Shown: one piece after another, positions 10,975 through 23,010 of the stretch
How the letters are laid out: every line of letters starts with the position of its first letter
How positions within the stretch are numbered: the first letter of the stretch is position 1
Source: Heliocidaris tuberculata
Lineage: Eukaryota > Echinodermata > Echinoidea > Camarodonta > Echinometridae
Assembly: GCA_025618425.1 (NCBI GenBank)
Contig: CM046838.1
Span: forward strand, 12,789,010-12,853,009
Reading direction: 5' to 3'
DNA: 64,000 nucleotides
The notes under the pieces: generated by a model
The model's database searches: none
What the model was told of the DNA's origin: nothing
The model's input: the letters and a program-made list of their open reading frames with translations, nothing else
Program-made: the position numbers and the translations under genes

Positions 10975-10989
10975 CCTAGTTCAAGCTTG

Positions 10990-11454
10990 AAAATGAACCT
11001 TTCTTTTAACTCTTTAATTGATGATTCATGTACAGTTTAGAAAACAATAGAGAGTTAGAAGACGTCATGTCACCGATTAACATGTCAAAACAAATCATTT
11101 TGAAAGAAAATATCCATTTTATTACCAAAAATATGACATGCGGTATAGTACATCAAATATTGACATTTGCATTTTCCGTGTAAGCTATTGACCACACATA
11201 AAATGTCAAGATATTTCATAAAGAAATTGTATTAAACGATAATCAAACAACGTCTCAGTTTGAGTATTTAGTAATTGCTGATATTTGGATATAACCGTGA
11301 GAAAATTGATCCGTCCATGAAGTGCGGTGTAATACATCAAACTCGTTGACTGTCTAAGCATGAAGTACGTGACGCTATGTCTACAAGGCAGTAACCTGTA
11401 TTTGAAGGTCTTATACTGGCTGATAAAATGTAAATTAACAAGATCGTTAATCCT

Positions 11455-11501
<47 letters not shown>

Positions 11502-12690
11502 CATAGAAGCAAATCATAGCGTCATACTTGCACGTCTCGTTCTTTCTTTTTCTATTTCTTTTTTATCTCGTAATTTGAGAGGGAAGGATCACGTGCCCCC
11601 TGTACCCCTTGTAGCTACACCAATGCCACGGACAACTTTCCCAACAGACAGCTATCCCCAAAGTAAATGGGTATCATTAACAAATGAGGTAATCGTTCTA
11701 GGGATGGTTGTCCGGGGGAAAGGGGGGGGGGGGAGGAGGTCATTGCCTTAGGAAATAGTTTTCCGCGGGTGATAGCCCATAGGTCCATGGACAGATATGT
11801 AGAGTGATATGTGTAAAGAAAGATATATGATTATATTGATAAATGAAAAGATGAATAGAGGTAGACTTAGAGAAAAGTTATATAGAGAGGTAGGGGAAGT
11901 TTAGAGACAGACAGAGCATGGATTCTATAGGGTCCATGAAGAGAATAGAGAGAGAATGATATCAATCAAGCAATCTCAAAATCAAACAAGCATTTTACTA
12001 TAAACAAGCAATCGTTCATGTAGTACCGGTAATCAAATTGGTAATTTCCCATGGGGAAATCTCAAACTGATTTTGAAATGTATTTAACTTATAACTGAAA
12101 TCACATGTTTTATGAAACGTAACCAGGAACAGAGGTCGATCTTTAAGTTGGAGAACAAATTATTTTAGATATCTATACCGTCATTCTTTGATATTGGAGC
12201 CTCACATAATTATGTAAAGGGTTATATTCATTCAATTTTATATATCAAGTGTATCAAATGCTTTTTCAAAAAGTTACGTCAGTCTGTTACATAAAATTAA
12301 CACCAATCCGTGCCATGTAAAATACATCCCACACTATAGATTTCGTAGATGCTATAAAGATGAATAGCTCTATTCTTGTGAGATTTCATTTCGATTGTGT
12401 CAGTACCTGTGCTATAATTGAGCCAGTGAAGACAATTAATTCATATGCCAGTTATTAAAAGTATTGTTTGCACCGAACATTTTGCAATCATTTCTGAAAC
12501 GATATCACTCTTTGATGACGCGCAGAAGACCGTAAAAGTCACTGACGCGGTCCTGTATAAAGTCACCAAACATGCCAAATGAAGCCTCTTGGTCGAGAGC
12601 TGGGCCCTATAGATAACAGTTAAAAAGTACTTGATTATTATACATTGTACCAAATCTTGCGGATGGATACTTCAGATTAACTAACAGAAT
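10990..12690. other. Intergenic, no gene seen
   Basis: The main features are a (GA)n run followed by poly-G (11457-11501), a poly-G run near 11719-11732, and a GGATGGTTGTCCGGGGG segment near 11702 resembling the Tc1-relic flanks at 12.7-13.2 kb. The rest is AT-rich with no supported feature. Confidence 0.5.
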
Positions 12691-12699
12691 TAATATATA

Positions 12700-13200
12700 C
12701 TAGACGGTAATATTGTCCTGGGGATATTCTCCTACGGTAGGGGTTTTGGAATAAATTTTCTGGCACTAATTGTCTCTGGGATAATCGTCCAGGAGGTATG
12801 CCTGATTGTCTGGTTGAGCCATGTTCACTTCTCTAGAGGCAGGTTTTTTTTCAGTTTTTGGAGGAAAATTTCTACATTTGATGATAACAGCCATGCCTTG
12901 TGGCATGCTTTTCATGAGGTGTTGTATATTTTTGTCTTCACATTCATGTAGCTAGAATCTTTTCTTTTTCGATAACTTCAATTTTCTATTGTCTTTAATT
13001 TTTATGTCACTCCAAATGTTCTCAGTAGAATAATGAGCAGGCCATAGTGCTCATATCAACACAAATAACACTTGAAATTCATCCTCTCAGACATTTATAG
13101 TCTATTATGTGGTCAAAAACTCTTTCTCATTGCCGTAGTCGTCCTAGGGGTAATTGTCCTGGGGTAATTGTCACAAAGGAAATTGTAATGGGGATTAGTA
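12700..13200 (-). pseudogene. Tc1/mariner-like transposase relic with GGTAATTGTCC-type flanks
   Basis: On the minus strand two separated pieces recall the C-terminal half of Tc1-like transposases. WPAHYSTENIWSDIKIK (about 13044-12994) matches the family's W-P-x-x-S...N-x-W pattern, with the usual D-L-N-P part missing. QHLMKSMPQGMAVIIKC (about 12927-12877) matches the later S-M-P-R-R...A-V-I stretch. The flanks at both sides (about 12706-12800 and 13140-13200) carry repeated TAATTGTCC(T)GGGG-like motifs. Only short fragments remain, so the gene is dead. Confidence 0.6.
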
Positions 13201-13590
13201 GTCCATTAATAAAGAATTAGCTGTTAATAATCATTTTCCTAGTTCCATAGACAATGGACTTAAAACTACCTATATGCCTCCAAATGCAGCTGATCTAATA
13301 TTTTTCCAGGGCAGCAGCTATTGAATGCACACTATAATAAATATCTTTTCGTGTTTGCGTTAAATGCAGATAATATAATCCCCGTCTGTAACAATTCTTT
13401 TTCTTTTCTTGGAAATGAAATAAAGGACTGTTTTTAGATCACAAACATGACAAAATATTTTCTCTTTTGATACCCTAGTGGCCTTCGCAGAGAATTGATA
13501 TTTCTTTGCATCGAACAAAGGATGTCTGATTTTTGTCTGCTTCGTTGATGTGCTTTGGTAATCGAGCTTGAACTTGATTGTCTTTTTTTC

Positions 13591-14184
13591 TTTAAAGGGA
13601 AATCCAACCTTAATAGCAAGTTGCTTTGAAAGAAAGAGGAAAAATCAGAGAAGCAGATTGGTGAAAGTTTGAACGAAATCGGACAAGCAATAAGAAAGTT
13701 ATGAATTTTTGAAAGTTGTAATCACTATACATATGGGAATTTCAAATTGGCCGAATAGGTAATGTCACTGTGATGTAGCTGTGGACAACTCCCCCATTCA
13801 CTCCAACACACAAAATGACTAAAATGTCACTTTTTTCAAAATGTATTACTCAGTAGGATCTCTTTCTTTCATGAGGACCTATAACAATATGCTATCTCCA
13901 ATATATTTTGAGTACTGCCCCGAGGGTAAAAGTGCCTCGAAGAAAACCGCAAATTAATGACATTTATGTGTACGACAAATGGGAGAGTTGTCCACAAACA
14001 TGTCACAATTGAATCACCAAATTGCCAATTTGAGATTCGCATAGATGTAGTGATCTCATTTTTCAAACATCCATAACTTTCTTATTCCTTGTCCGATTTC
14101 TTTCAGACTTTCACCATCCAGTTTTTCTTATTTTTCTGCTTTCAAACAAATCATCTCATTACTAAGGTTGGATTGCCCTTTAAA
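13591..14184. mobile_element. Long inverted-repeat miniature element (TTTAAAGGGNAATCC ends)
   Basis: The left end TTTAAAGGGAAATCCAACCT is mirrored by AGGTTGGATTGCCCTTTAAA at the right. The similarity between arms runs for more than 150 bases and includes CGGACAAGNAATAAGAAAGT and GTTGTGGACAACTC-like parts in opposite orientation. TTAA is present at both outer edges. No coding frame is seen. The structure could fold into a long hairpin. Confidence 0.8.
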
Positions 14185-14253
14185 GGTACTCTGATAACTT
14201 TGTAGATGAAGACCGATCACTGCATTAGTCTGTGTATGATACTCAGCTGTTGA

Positions 14254-15215
14254 TTGATTGATTGAATTTATTAACAACATCACATCACATATAAATGACA
14301 GTATATTATGAACAATCATACATTGTACTAAAGAGTAATAATTGTACATGAATACATATACATAAAAAAGTAAAAGTAATATATATATATATATATACAT
14401 TAATGAACAGAATTGGATGTACAATGATATGTAGTCATAGATCTACATAAAGTCGAATGTACATGACAATGTAATATAGATGTACTAATACTGAGGTGAA
14501 GTTGTTAATTGGAACTAGAAGTTAGCACAAGTGCTGGTCGAGCCTAGTCCCATTCTTTTGGCAAGATGTTTTGTTTTGTTAATTTTTGTTAATTTTTTTT
14601 TTTTGTACCTACATGTACAATTTTTATTTCGTATATAAAAAACATATACAAATATATTTTTTTCAACTTTTCCATTTCTTACAGAGAAAACAAGAGCAAA
14701 AAACTATTAGTTTTTTTTTCTTCAAACAATAATTAAAACGATAATTTATACAAGAGAGAGAGAGAAAAAATCTTTAAACAACTGAAATCACTATTGTGTG
14801 CATGAGGTGTAACAGTGAAGTGAAAATTGTTACAGGTATAACACATATAATAATACAGATATGTGTATTATAAGTAGTTAAGAAAACAAAGAGAAAAATA
14901 GATAAGTAAAAGTAGATGCAAATAAATAAAAGTTCAGGCTTAAGCCTAAGCTATATAGATCACCAATCAAATGTAGTTGATAGAAGGTATACATGTAAAT
15001 ATAAAAGGGAAGTTTTGAGTTTACAACATCATTTACACTGAAGGTAGTTGGAAAGTTCTCGACGAAAGACTGACCTTGAAGTTTTTAATCTAATTTTATC
15101 TGGAAGACCATTCCACAGTTTTGTACCAACAAACGAGATGCAAAACTGTCCTTGCCTCGTCTGACGAACAGTTCTGACTGATAAACATTTATCGGTATTA
15201 TCTTACATCGTATAT
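14254..15215 (-). pseudogene. LINE 3' end: reverse transcriptase C-terminus, 3' UTR and (TTGA)n tail
   Basis: On the minus strand the frame closing at 15031-15029 reads ...TKLWNGLPDKIRLKTSRSVF and then RRELSNYLQCK-stop, the typical C-terminus of CR1/L2-like non-LTR ORF2. Upstream in frame are SVRTVRQTRQGQFCISFVG. About 770 bases of AT-rich 3' UTR follow, ending in TTAATAAATTCAATCAATCA at about 14276-14254, a usual LINE 3' tail. The element is strongly 5' truncated, lacking the YADD catalytic part. Confidence 0.72.
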
Positions 15216-16276
15216 ATGGTTGTTAAACTGGTTGAATTACTTGTCTTAGAATGTGCAAACTAAGAAAAAGAAAATCACTTGAAAAGTTTTCTGATGAATT
15301 ATTTTCGTTTAGTAATTATGATAATATGATGAAAGAGAGAGAGAGAGAGAGGGGGGGGGGGGGAGGGACATAGAGATAGAAACAGTGCCCTTTCTCTTTT
15401 TAGAACACTCGAAGAGAGCAGAAAATTTACTAGTTTCAATGTCTTGTTCACATACATCAAATACATCTCACTAGAATACTAGTGACACGGCACCAATTCA
15501 ACGAACTTGTGATGCGGTTTTCCTCATTACATAAGGACCATCCGCAACATTAATTACCAATACCTGCTTACGTAGTATCTGTAATTAACCTCATTGTCTT
15601 GTCATACAATGTAATATAGAGAGAAAAGTGTATGAGTGTTGTTTTGTAATTGTTCTAGTTGCTCATATCCTCTCTTGGCAGATGTCCTCTTTTTTAAACC
15701 CTAAATGATTACTATTCCATTATTTGGGGGTGTGAATACCTTTACATCCAGCCTCCGTTTTATATTCACCTTCGTTGTGTGTTTTATTTCTTGTAACATG
15801 ATCGATAAAGCCAGTTTCCATTTTCGTTACATATTTTTGTCAGCCACATTTCGATATGAACGACCTTTGCAGGTTACCTTGCACAAATCACAGTAGATGA
15901 ATGGGTATCTAGCAACACATTTTGTCCAGAGATATAATGGTTGTCCTGCCCTAACATGGTCCGTCGCCCCTAACATGATTGCACATAGGAACACACTGTG
16001 GGAGAGGAGGCATCTATAGAAATTATATTATGTTTATTGGATTGTTTGGGCAGAATAATGAGCAGTCATTTATCATGTTTATGCCAGTCATTGAAGATGA
16101 AACTATTCTTGCGGAGCTTTAAAATTATTTCACTTGGCTTTTTACGTTGTAGCGTATACACTAATACATTCCCATCAGATTCGTATTGGTCATGTTGGTC
16201 ATGAGACTATCACACAGATTCTCCCGCTTTCGAAAGGTGTGGCGCCCTTCAGGTTGCACGCTAGTCATTAGTGGAG
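15216..16276. other. Intergenic, no gene seen
   Basis: Contains a (GA)n run then poly-G (about 15333-15363). The rest is AT-rich with no recognisable gene. Short open frames such as 15705-15896 have no family signature. Confidence 0.5.
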
Positions 16277-16400
16277 GTGCCGTGGTCCAGTGGTTTAAGG
16301 CGCTTGAATGGAGATGCGGGGATCGGGCGTTCGATCCCCGGCACGGCACTTATGCCCTTGAGCAAGGCATTTTATCTACATTGCTCTTTTATCGTACATG
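16277..16400 (+). mobile_element. tRNA-derived SINE
   Basis: The head (16277-16349) starts GTGCCGT and ends ACGGCAC, a perfect seven-base acceptor-like stem. The A-box-like GTGGTCCAGTGG and the B-box GCGTTCGATCC are at tRNA spacing. No convincing anticodon arm exists, so it is not a working tRNA gene. Right after it comes ATGCCCTTGAGCAAGGCATT, a hairpin-like tail motif found in invertebrate SINEs. The 3' limit and target duplications were not found. Confidence 0.65.
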
Positions 16401-16959
16401 AAAAAACGAAGTGCTACAGGCATATTGATACCAGAGTGTGCATGTGTGTTATTAAAAAAAAAGAAAAAAATTACTTCTATTTTAGGGTATGCGTTCAAAA
16501 TGAGACATGGACAAATCATGAAAAATATGTGATAATACCAACACCATACAAACTTGTGTCTCAACTTACATAATCACATTTTGCGTTGATTTCATGTAAT
16601 AATGTCTAAATTTGTCGTAAATCCACAATATATTTTTATAATTCATAATGCAAAACAATGGTAAAATTTAATTTTAATATCATAATGTATGATCGGTATA
16701 TACATAATTCCATTTTCGAGATTACACTAATTATCCATAGGAGTATAGGACTATGGCTGCATGTAACTGATATGTTAACTGCTAGTTTATCATACTTAAT
16801 TTTGATTCTTTTCTTTGCTTTATGCATTCATGTAATAATGAAATAATATGAAATAATAATATGAAATAATATCTCACTTGTATCTCAGGAATACATGTAA
16901 ACATGACACCTAATTTGTTTATCTTGTATTATGTTTTGTGTCATTGTTATTTGAATATA

Positions 16960-17056
16960 TGTTGATCTTCATACAGGGCCTTCAGGAAGAACGGTATTTT
17001 GTTTACTGATGGGGCTACCCTGTTAAAATAAAACTTAAAACTCAAATCAAATCAAA
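16960..17056 (+). mobile_element. LINE 3' terminus (CR1-like hairpin and tail)
   Basis: The sequence CAGGGCCTTCAGG ... GGGGCTACCCTG forms the short hairpin typical of CR1-type LINE 3' ends. It is followed by TTAAAATAAAAC and then CTCAAATCAAATCAAA as a simple-repeat tail. The upstream portion (about 16640-16960) is AT-rich and I see no reverse transcriptase coding in it. Confidence 0.65.
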
Positions 17057-17517
17057 CTATTTCATACCATAATCTGCTCCTCAGGTTCTGAAATACGAAA
17101 AGACAATTTTTAGTATTTTTCCATGTTTTTTACAGTGGCTGCAATTCAGATTATCCAAAAATTTGCTCAAAACTATTTTGAGGTTTCTTGTGCTAGTAAG
17201 AAATTTCTTACGTGAGAATTCCACCGGAAACAATTATTGCTCTCTCATAGAATTGATAGAACCAATAATGATCTCTCTTTATGCAATATTGCAAAAGGTG
17301 TATAGTTATATCACAAGAATATTTTCTTCAACAATTACATCATCTTTCTCCTAAATACTAATTCCCATAACTTCTAAACTCCTAAAGAAGGCGCGTGGCC
17401 TAAAATTTGACGTTTTACATATCTTGCCACCAGATGGCAGCATCCAAAATATTCCCCTAAACTTATTTTTTTCACGAATCCTTTGGGATTCATCATTCCT
17501 GCACTGACAGTAGCGTA
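17057..17517. other. Intergenic, no feature seen
   Basis: Ordinary AT-rich sequence between the LINE tail and the next repeat. Nothing recognised. Confidence 0.5.
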
Positions 17518-18278
17518 TCTAGGGATTATGGCAAAACAATGAAGTTGAGCCCCCCCCCCCCCACCTCCCCCGACTGCCCAACCTTATCTACGTTTTTGTA
17601 CAAGCGAGGGAGCAAAGTGACCGAGCGGTAGACTTTTGCATTTTCAACCACCAAGAAACGTAATTTCATTTGCACTTTACCCAGGAAATTTTGCAATTGA
17701 TCACTGCAATTCAGTGGTAGAGAAGTTCTAATTTTGTACATTGATAAATGGTTTTCTGTTCACTCCTTTTTAAAATTTATTGGAAGCAAAATCAACGAAA
17801 TTCCTTTAGAAATAATCGAGGAATTTAGCAAGGCAACTGGAATTTGCAAATGCTATTTTATACACTTCATCTAATATTGGGGGCCCAATATTTAACAAGA
17901 GGCTGGTGAATATAACATGATAACGAGCAAAGCAACGAAAATTACATTTTTATTTTTCAAATTACGAACCCTTTCAAAAACGCTATTTGAAAAATCTAGA
18001 GTATATTGGGGAGCCAAATTACGAGATCCTGAAGCAACACAATTATGCGAGAGGGCAAAGCGACCGAGCTTGAGTAAATATTCGCATTTCAACCCCCCCC
18101 CCCCAAAAAAAAACTGTTTTTCTTATGCGTATGCCCTTCGGATTGGGGGCGCATAGTCAATGAGTATTATTTTTCTAAATTTTCTCCCCTATTCCCCCTC
18201 TTTTTTGTGTTTTTTGCGCCCCTTCAAGTGCTACCCTGGGCACGTGCCCCTGCCCCCCCCCCCGTAGATACGCCACTG
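17518..18278. mobile_element. CAGTGGCGTAG-ended DNA transposon-like repeat, copy B
   Basis: The left end CAGTAGCGTATCTAGGGATT and right end CGTAGATACGCCACTG are inverted. Inside it shares with copy A (2356-3064) the poly-C run after the left end, GTGACCGAGCGG followed by a TTTTGCATTT segment, CACTTTACCCAGG and CACTGCAATTC. Immediate flanks TGCACTGA and TGCAAAGT agree at five of eight positions, weakly suggesting an eroded 8-base target duplication. Confidence 0.72.
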
Positions 18279-18879
18279 TGCAAAGTAGAAATTTTTTTTT
18301 TTATGATACCGTGTTACTTGACTGAAATCAACTCAATATTATGATTATTGTCACCTTCAGATGCCTTTAAGTATGTAGTCAACACTTTAAATGTTAGATT
18401 AACTTGATTCATTGACTTAGGCTTATGGTTGTTTTTACTGAAAACATATATTATATCTGTTTAGATTAATAAAACAAATAGAATGCACTTGGTTTATTCA
18501 ATTTAAATCTGAGTAACTTGCACTACCTTTTGCAAGTCAATGATACTTGAATCATTTTAGGTAACTGCCTGATTTAACTGAAATAACTAAAACGGTCATA
18601 ATCATTCACAGTGTGGTAAACTTCTTTATCTTTTTTTGCCCTCAAATTTCTGTTATATCTCTTGATTGGATGAAATATATCCCTACAGACAAAACAGACT
18701 TTCAGTTGGAATTTCATGATCATATTATTTCAAATTTGTAGGTTATACATCTAAAACTTCAGTCATACATGTGTTATAATAATGATATAATGGAAACAGA
18801 TTTTATTTCCCTTTTGTTTTAAATAAAAGAAAATAATAATATTGATTCTCATTTTACATCTGGGGTGGCGAAACAGAAG
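18279..18879. other. Intergenic, no feature seen
   Basis: AT-rich sequence without recognised gene or repeat. Confidence 0.5.
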
Positions 18880-19004
18880 TGTGTAAGTGTGTAAGTGTAT
18901 GTGAGGGTGGTGTGTGCGCGTGCGTGCGTGTGTGTGTGTGTAAGTGTATGTGAGGGTGGTGTGTGCGCGTGCGTGCGTGTGTGTGTGTGTTTGTTGGGGG
19001 GGGG
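18880..19004. repeat. (GT)n microsatellite with internal 49-base duplication, then poly-G
   Basis: GTAAGTGTATGTGAGGGTGG followed by GTGTGTGCGCGTGCGTGCG occurs twice in tandem (from about 18889 and 18940), each followed by (GT)n. A GGGGGGGGGG run closes it. Alternating purine-pyrimidine with GC steps could favour Z-DNA. Confidence 0.85.
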
Positions 19005-19791
19005 GAAGAAGGTAGCTGAACATACACAATTCCTTTTTAATTTCTGGACAAAAACTTTTGTTATATGTTTTGTCTTCTATAAATGTTCAATTTATGTTAG
19101 AAAATGGTGAATAGATACCGCTTTGTTTGGACTCATATACCCGAGAGGGGTTCTATATGCATTTGATAAATCTTACTTTATCTTACATGATATATTTTTG
19201 GAAGTATTTAAGACCACTCTATTTGTCTGTCATTTTGTTCTAAACACATACAGAAAATTAACGAATCTCACTTCATTCAGGACACCTGGACTAACTGACT
19301 AAATAAATGAAGACACCGATTAGAAAGGTAGGCCATTTGCTAATTGAAAATTTATTTATTATAATACTGGATCAAAATGATTGCAACAGTACTTAGTTCA
19401 TATTTGCAAAAATATATAAATGTCAGCAAAACATACATTATATATATATATATATATATATTATATCTTCTGCTATAAATGTATGTTTACCATTTAAAGT
19501 ATGTTTAATAATTAAGTTTATCAAACTAATATGCTATGTTATTCTAAATTCTTTACATAAACCTTTCCACTTAACATCAGATAAAAACTCCATTGCCATA
19601 ATAACACGACTGTTACATAAATCTAATCTTGAAATAATTACGTAATTAATGGAATGATTAAAGTTGACATCGTAGTACACAACACGTACAAGGAATAATT
19701 GCATATTTAGCATTTCGTAGTCTTAGAGTAATGCAAAGAACTGGTTCACATTTATATTGTTATCATGCAACATAAGAAACCTGTACGTATA
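19005..19791. other. Intergenic, AT-rich with (TA)n
   Basis: Contains (TA)n at about 19438-19460. No gene recognised. Confidence 0.5.
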
Positions 19792-19863
19792 GGGGGTAAA
19801 GCTCAGTGGTAGAGCATTCGACTGCAGATCGAGAGGTCCCCGGTTCAAATCCGGGTGCCCCCT
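19792..19863 (+). tRNA. tRNA-Cys (GCA)
   Basis: A complete 72-base cloverleaf. The acceptor stem GGGGGTA pairs with TGCCCCC with one T-G wobble, the D-arm contains GCTCAGTGGTAGAGC, and the anticodon stem TTCGA/TCGAG holds loop CTGCAGA. The anticodon GCA is at 19824-19826. The T-arm is CCCGG/CCGGG around TTCAAAT. There is no intron and no encoded CCA, as expected for a eukaryote. The internal A and B boxes (AGCTCAGTGGT, GGTTCAAATCC) are intact. A short T-run (TTTT at 19872-19875) just downstream can stop RNA polymerase III. It is the only convincing tRNA gene in the window. Confidence 0.97.
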
Positions 19864-22270
19864 GTCATGCTTTTGCAGCAACCTATATGAAATAAAATTG
19901 TAATACGATACTCGTCCAATTCTATTTTTAAAATAAAGACAGCTAACAACAACAACAACAACACAAAAAGAAAGAAATCAGACGATATGTTTGACTTGTA
20001 ACTGGTGCATAACGAAAACTTGATACCAGTATTACTTCACTCATTAACTATTAAAAAGGCGTGAGTGTTATCAATTATAAAATACTATCATAGATAACGA
20101 CAGGTTGATAATACAATAGAGAAAATATATACAGTGTGTTCATAGAGCCTTTAACGGTAGGAAATCATTTCATTATTAATCGTTGGAAATCCCGAAATAA
20201 AAATAACTTTTTGTTGAAATCTCCATTTTGTTTCTTTTTGCACTGGAGAATCCAATGCATTCAAGAAAATAAAATGCATATTGTTAATTCTGCTATAGTT
20301 AAACATAAGTCAGTTTATTTTTAATTCTAAAACCAAAAATGGTCTATCGCAAGGCACTGCAAATTACCTTGCATTTCATTCATCAACCAATAAACGCTTT
20401 TAAACCTCTGTCATCAAATAAAGTTAGACATAAATACATATATGTTATCACCGTGTTTTGTAAAATTAATTTGAAGTACTAGGTTTGTACCTTACTAATA
20501 ATCACAACTGCATAAACTAATACAAATTCTTTCATTATTCACATTCGAAAACAAATTGCATATAAGTAAGATTGCATCTACAATTTCTAGATTTACTAAG
20601 GACTAGACCACAATACTGCATGTAAATAAATAATAAACTTGAAGAAATAATTGTGTGGAACTGATATACAACTGCGAAGCTCATATACTACTATTATTAG
20701 TCATGACCATGTACAAATATGATTTCTGTACAAGCATACATGCTCTGAACAAACATTTGTATTCTACTTTTTCAATAAAGGAGTGAGCTCATAAATCCAC
20801 TCAAGAAAACAGAAAAAATACCAATGTAAAATCTGTATGTACATAATTTATATATACATGCAAATTGGACATTTTTTGTTTAATCAAATTTGAATTTGCG
20901 AAATTTAGCCTGATATTTCTCAACAGATCACTTTTCTTGATGAGTAGATCCCATTTTCCACACTAACTCTCAGAATGCCTTTCAGAAACCGATTCGTTCT
21001 TTTTATTTGTAAAACGTAATATGTATCACACACACTGCTTTGTATCAGACTATTGTGAGGTAGATGAATGACCCATCTGTACGATTGTTCAACACTTTTT
21101 TTATAGAGCAAAGATGCAAGATTCAAATTTAAATACATTTTTTTTTGCACGTGACATCGATCAAAATATAAATGATGTACTATCAAATCAGCTTTATAAT
21201 TATAACTTGAAACATCAATGGTATTAGCAATAATTATACACATTAGATACATTTATTCAACATCATTCAACATCTGCAACATCTGCATTATTCATAAAAT
21301 GAAAATATCCAGCAAAACTAAAAGAAAATGAAAAAAGAAAAGAAAACAATCCCATACCACGAGGTACAGGGTTAAAAAAAAGTGAAGGAAAGATGCAAGA
21401 TAAATATGGAAGCGACCCCTCCTCATGGTGGATCTACATCGTAACTTCGCAGTCTTTCGTAACTCATTTTCCCTTTTCAATTATCCTTTAAAACACACAC
21501 ACGCACGTATAACATGTTATCAATGTATCAAAAACTAAATATCATATTAACAGCTCTCAGAAGTTGGTGCTCACTTAAAAATTAATGTGATCTATCATCA
21601 CCATTTCATTATTCCCCATATATACACATATTAGTTTAATGTAAAGGATAATTCTGAAAGGGAAGGAATGGTCATCAATTTGAGCACCATTACCACAGAT
21701 AAAAAAAAAAATCGTAATTTTTTATAAATCAGCTCAGCGGAATATACAACACTGTATAAGTTTCACCGTGACGCAGTATCTACATATATCTGCAAATCTA
21801 AACAGTACACAAAAAATTAAAAATACCATCCTTACGTATAACTTAAAATCATAATTGTAAATTCACACACTATGCAATAAAAGAATTACCATGCACATGC
21901 AGTGCTTAAGGCTTTATAGTAAGGTATATGTTAATAATAAAACGGTATATTTTTAAAGACACATATTTATAGTAAGACACAAACCAGTACAAGTAGCACC
22001 AAATATGGAACTATTCGAGTACCTGATGCCCAGTACAACTAATGCATTTGAAATTCCACTTAACATAATTATTGCACCTACTAAACTACTCGAGATACTA
22101 ACACTATACTACTGTGATATACTAACGCTATACTGCTACTAATGCTACTACAAGTCATGTACTATACTACAACTTCTACTACTTATCGAAATACTTCTCT
22201 TACAAACTACCAAGAAGTCTTGTATACATAACTTTGGCGCTGTATCGTAACAAAAATGTCTACAGATCTG
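19864..22270. other. Intergenic, AT-rich, no gene seen
   Basis: About 2.4 kb of roughly 30% GC sequence. A short (CAA)n lies near 19945-19965. Open frames on the minus strand at 20920-21252 and 21292-21480 show no family signature and no splice context. A stretch rich in ACTA and CTACT occurs near 22080-22200. Confidence 0.5.
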
Positions 22271-22602
22271 GGAGGTGTTTCATAAAGATGTTCGTAAAGT
22301 TACGAACGACTTTACGCACGACTGGTACCTGTTCTTGGGTGCTAATCAAATTCTCAATCATTTTGATTCCCATCAGCTAAAGTTGAAATCCGATCTTTGT
22401 GGATTAAAATTCTTGCTGTTAAACAAGCATCCGAATGCAAAGTTTATTATTTGTCAAAACTGATTAGGGTTATTGAAAATTCAGTCCCACAATTGTTAAA
22501 ACACCAGGGAAAATCTGGGATATCTCATTTAGCACAAGAACATATCACCAGTCGTGCGTAAAGTCGTTCGTAACTTACGAACAGCTTTATGAAACCCCGT
22601 CT
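22271..22602. mobile_element. Miniature inverted-repeat element (TTTCATAAAG ends)
   Basis: The left end is GGTGTTTCATAAAGATGTTC, then GTAAAGTTACGAACGACTTT and ACGCACGACTGGT. The right end is the reverse: ACCAGTCGTGCG, then TAAAGTCGTTCGTAACTTAC and GAACAGCTTTATGAAACCCC. The inverted repeats are about 55 bases with few mismatches, in an element of about 330 bases. This end type is common in marine invertebrate genomes. No coding capacity. Confidence 0.88.
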
Positions 22603-22631
22603 TATAAAGATTGAGAGTGAAACTTGTCTGT

Positions 22632-23010
22632 TACACCCAGGCACACTGTGAAACCGACTCGACACCCACTCCAAACCGACGGATTCTTGACCAGTAGAGT
22701 TGGGGTATTTTTGTCTGTTGTTGTTCTGGCGTCGGTCTCAGTGATATTACCCCTAAATACATAGACAAACCGTCTCCAAATCGATCAACAATCGGTAAAA
22801 TCTTTCCCATTCGGGATGCAGTATAATTTTGATGGGTCTGTTGTCGTGTCGGTTTCGATCGGTTTCAATCCGGTAGGTGTGAATGGGGTATCATACCTCA
22901 TTCGGTCACTCCGCCAAACCGTCTTCACAACGACCCCAAACCGATCGATTCCTTTCCATTCGGGGTAATGTGATATTTTGTTCGTTCCGCTATCGATCTA
23001 GTTGCTGTAA
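22632..23010. repeat. Region of degenerate CCAAACCGA(T/C)CG repeats
   Basis: The motif CCAAACCGA or its complement TCGGTTT recurs at least six times in both orientations (for example 22670, 22770, 22850, 22905 and 22945). The region is richer in CpG than its surroundings and is probably an eroded inverted-repeat element. I could not fix its ends. Confidence 0.4.

Noticed and set aside
16277..16349. A second tRNA gene
   Set aside because: The acceptor-like stem and B-box are good, but no proper anticodon arm can be drawn and a SINE tail follows directly.
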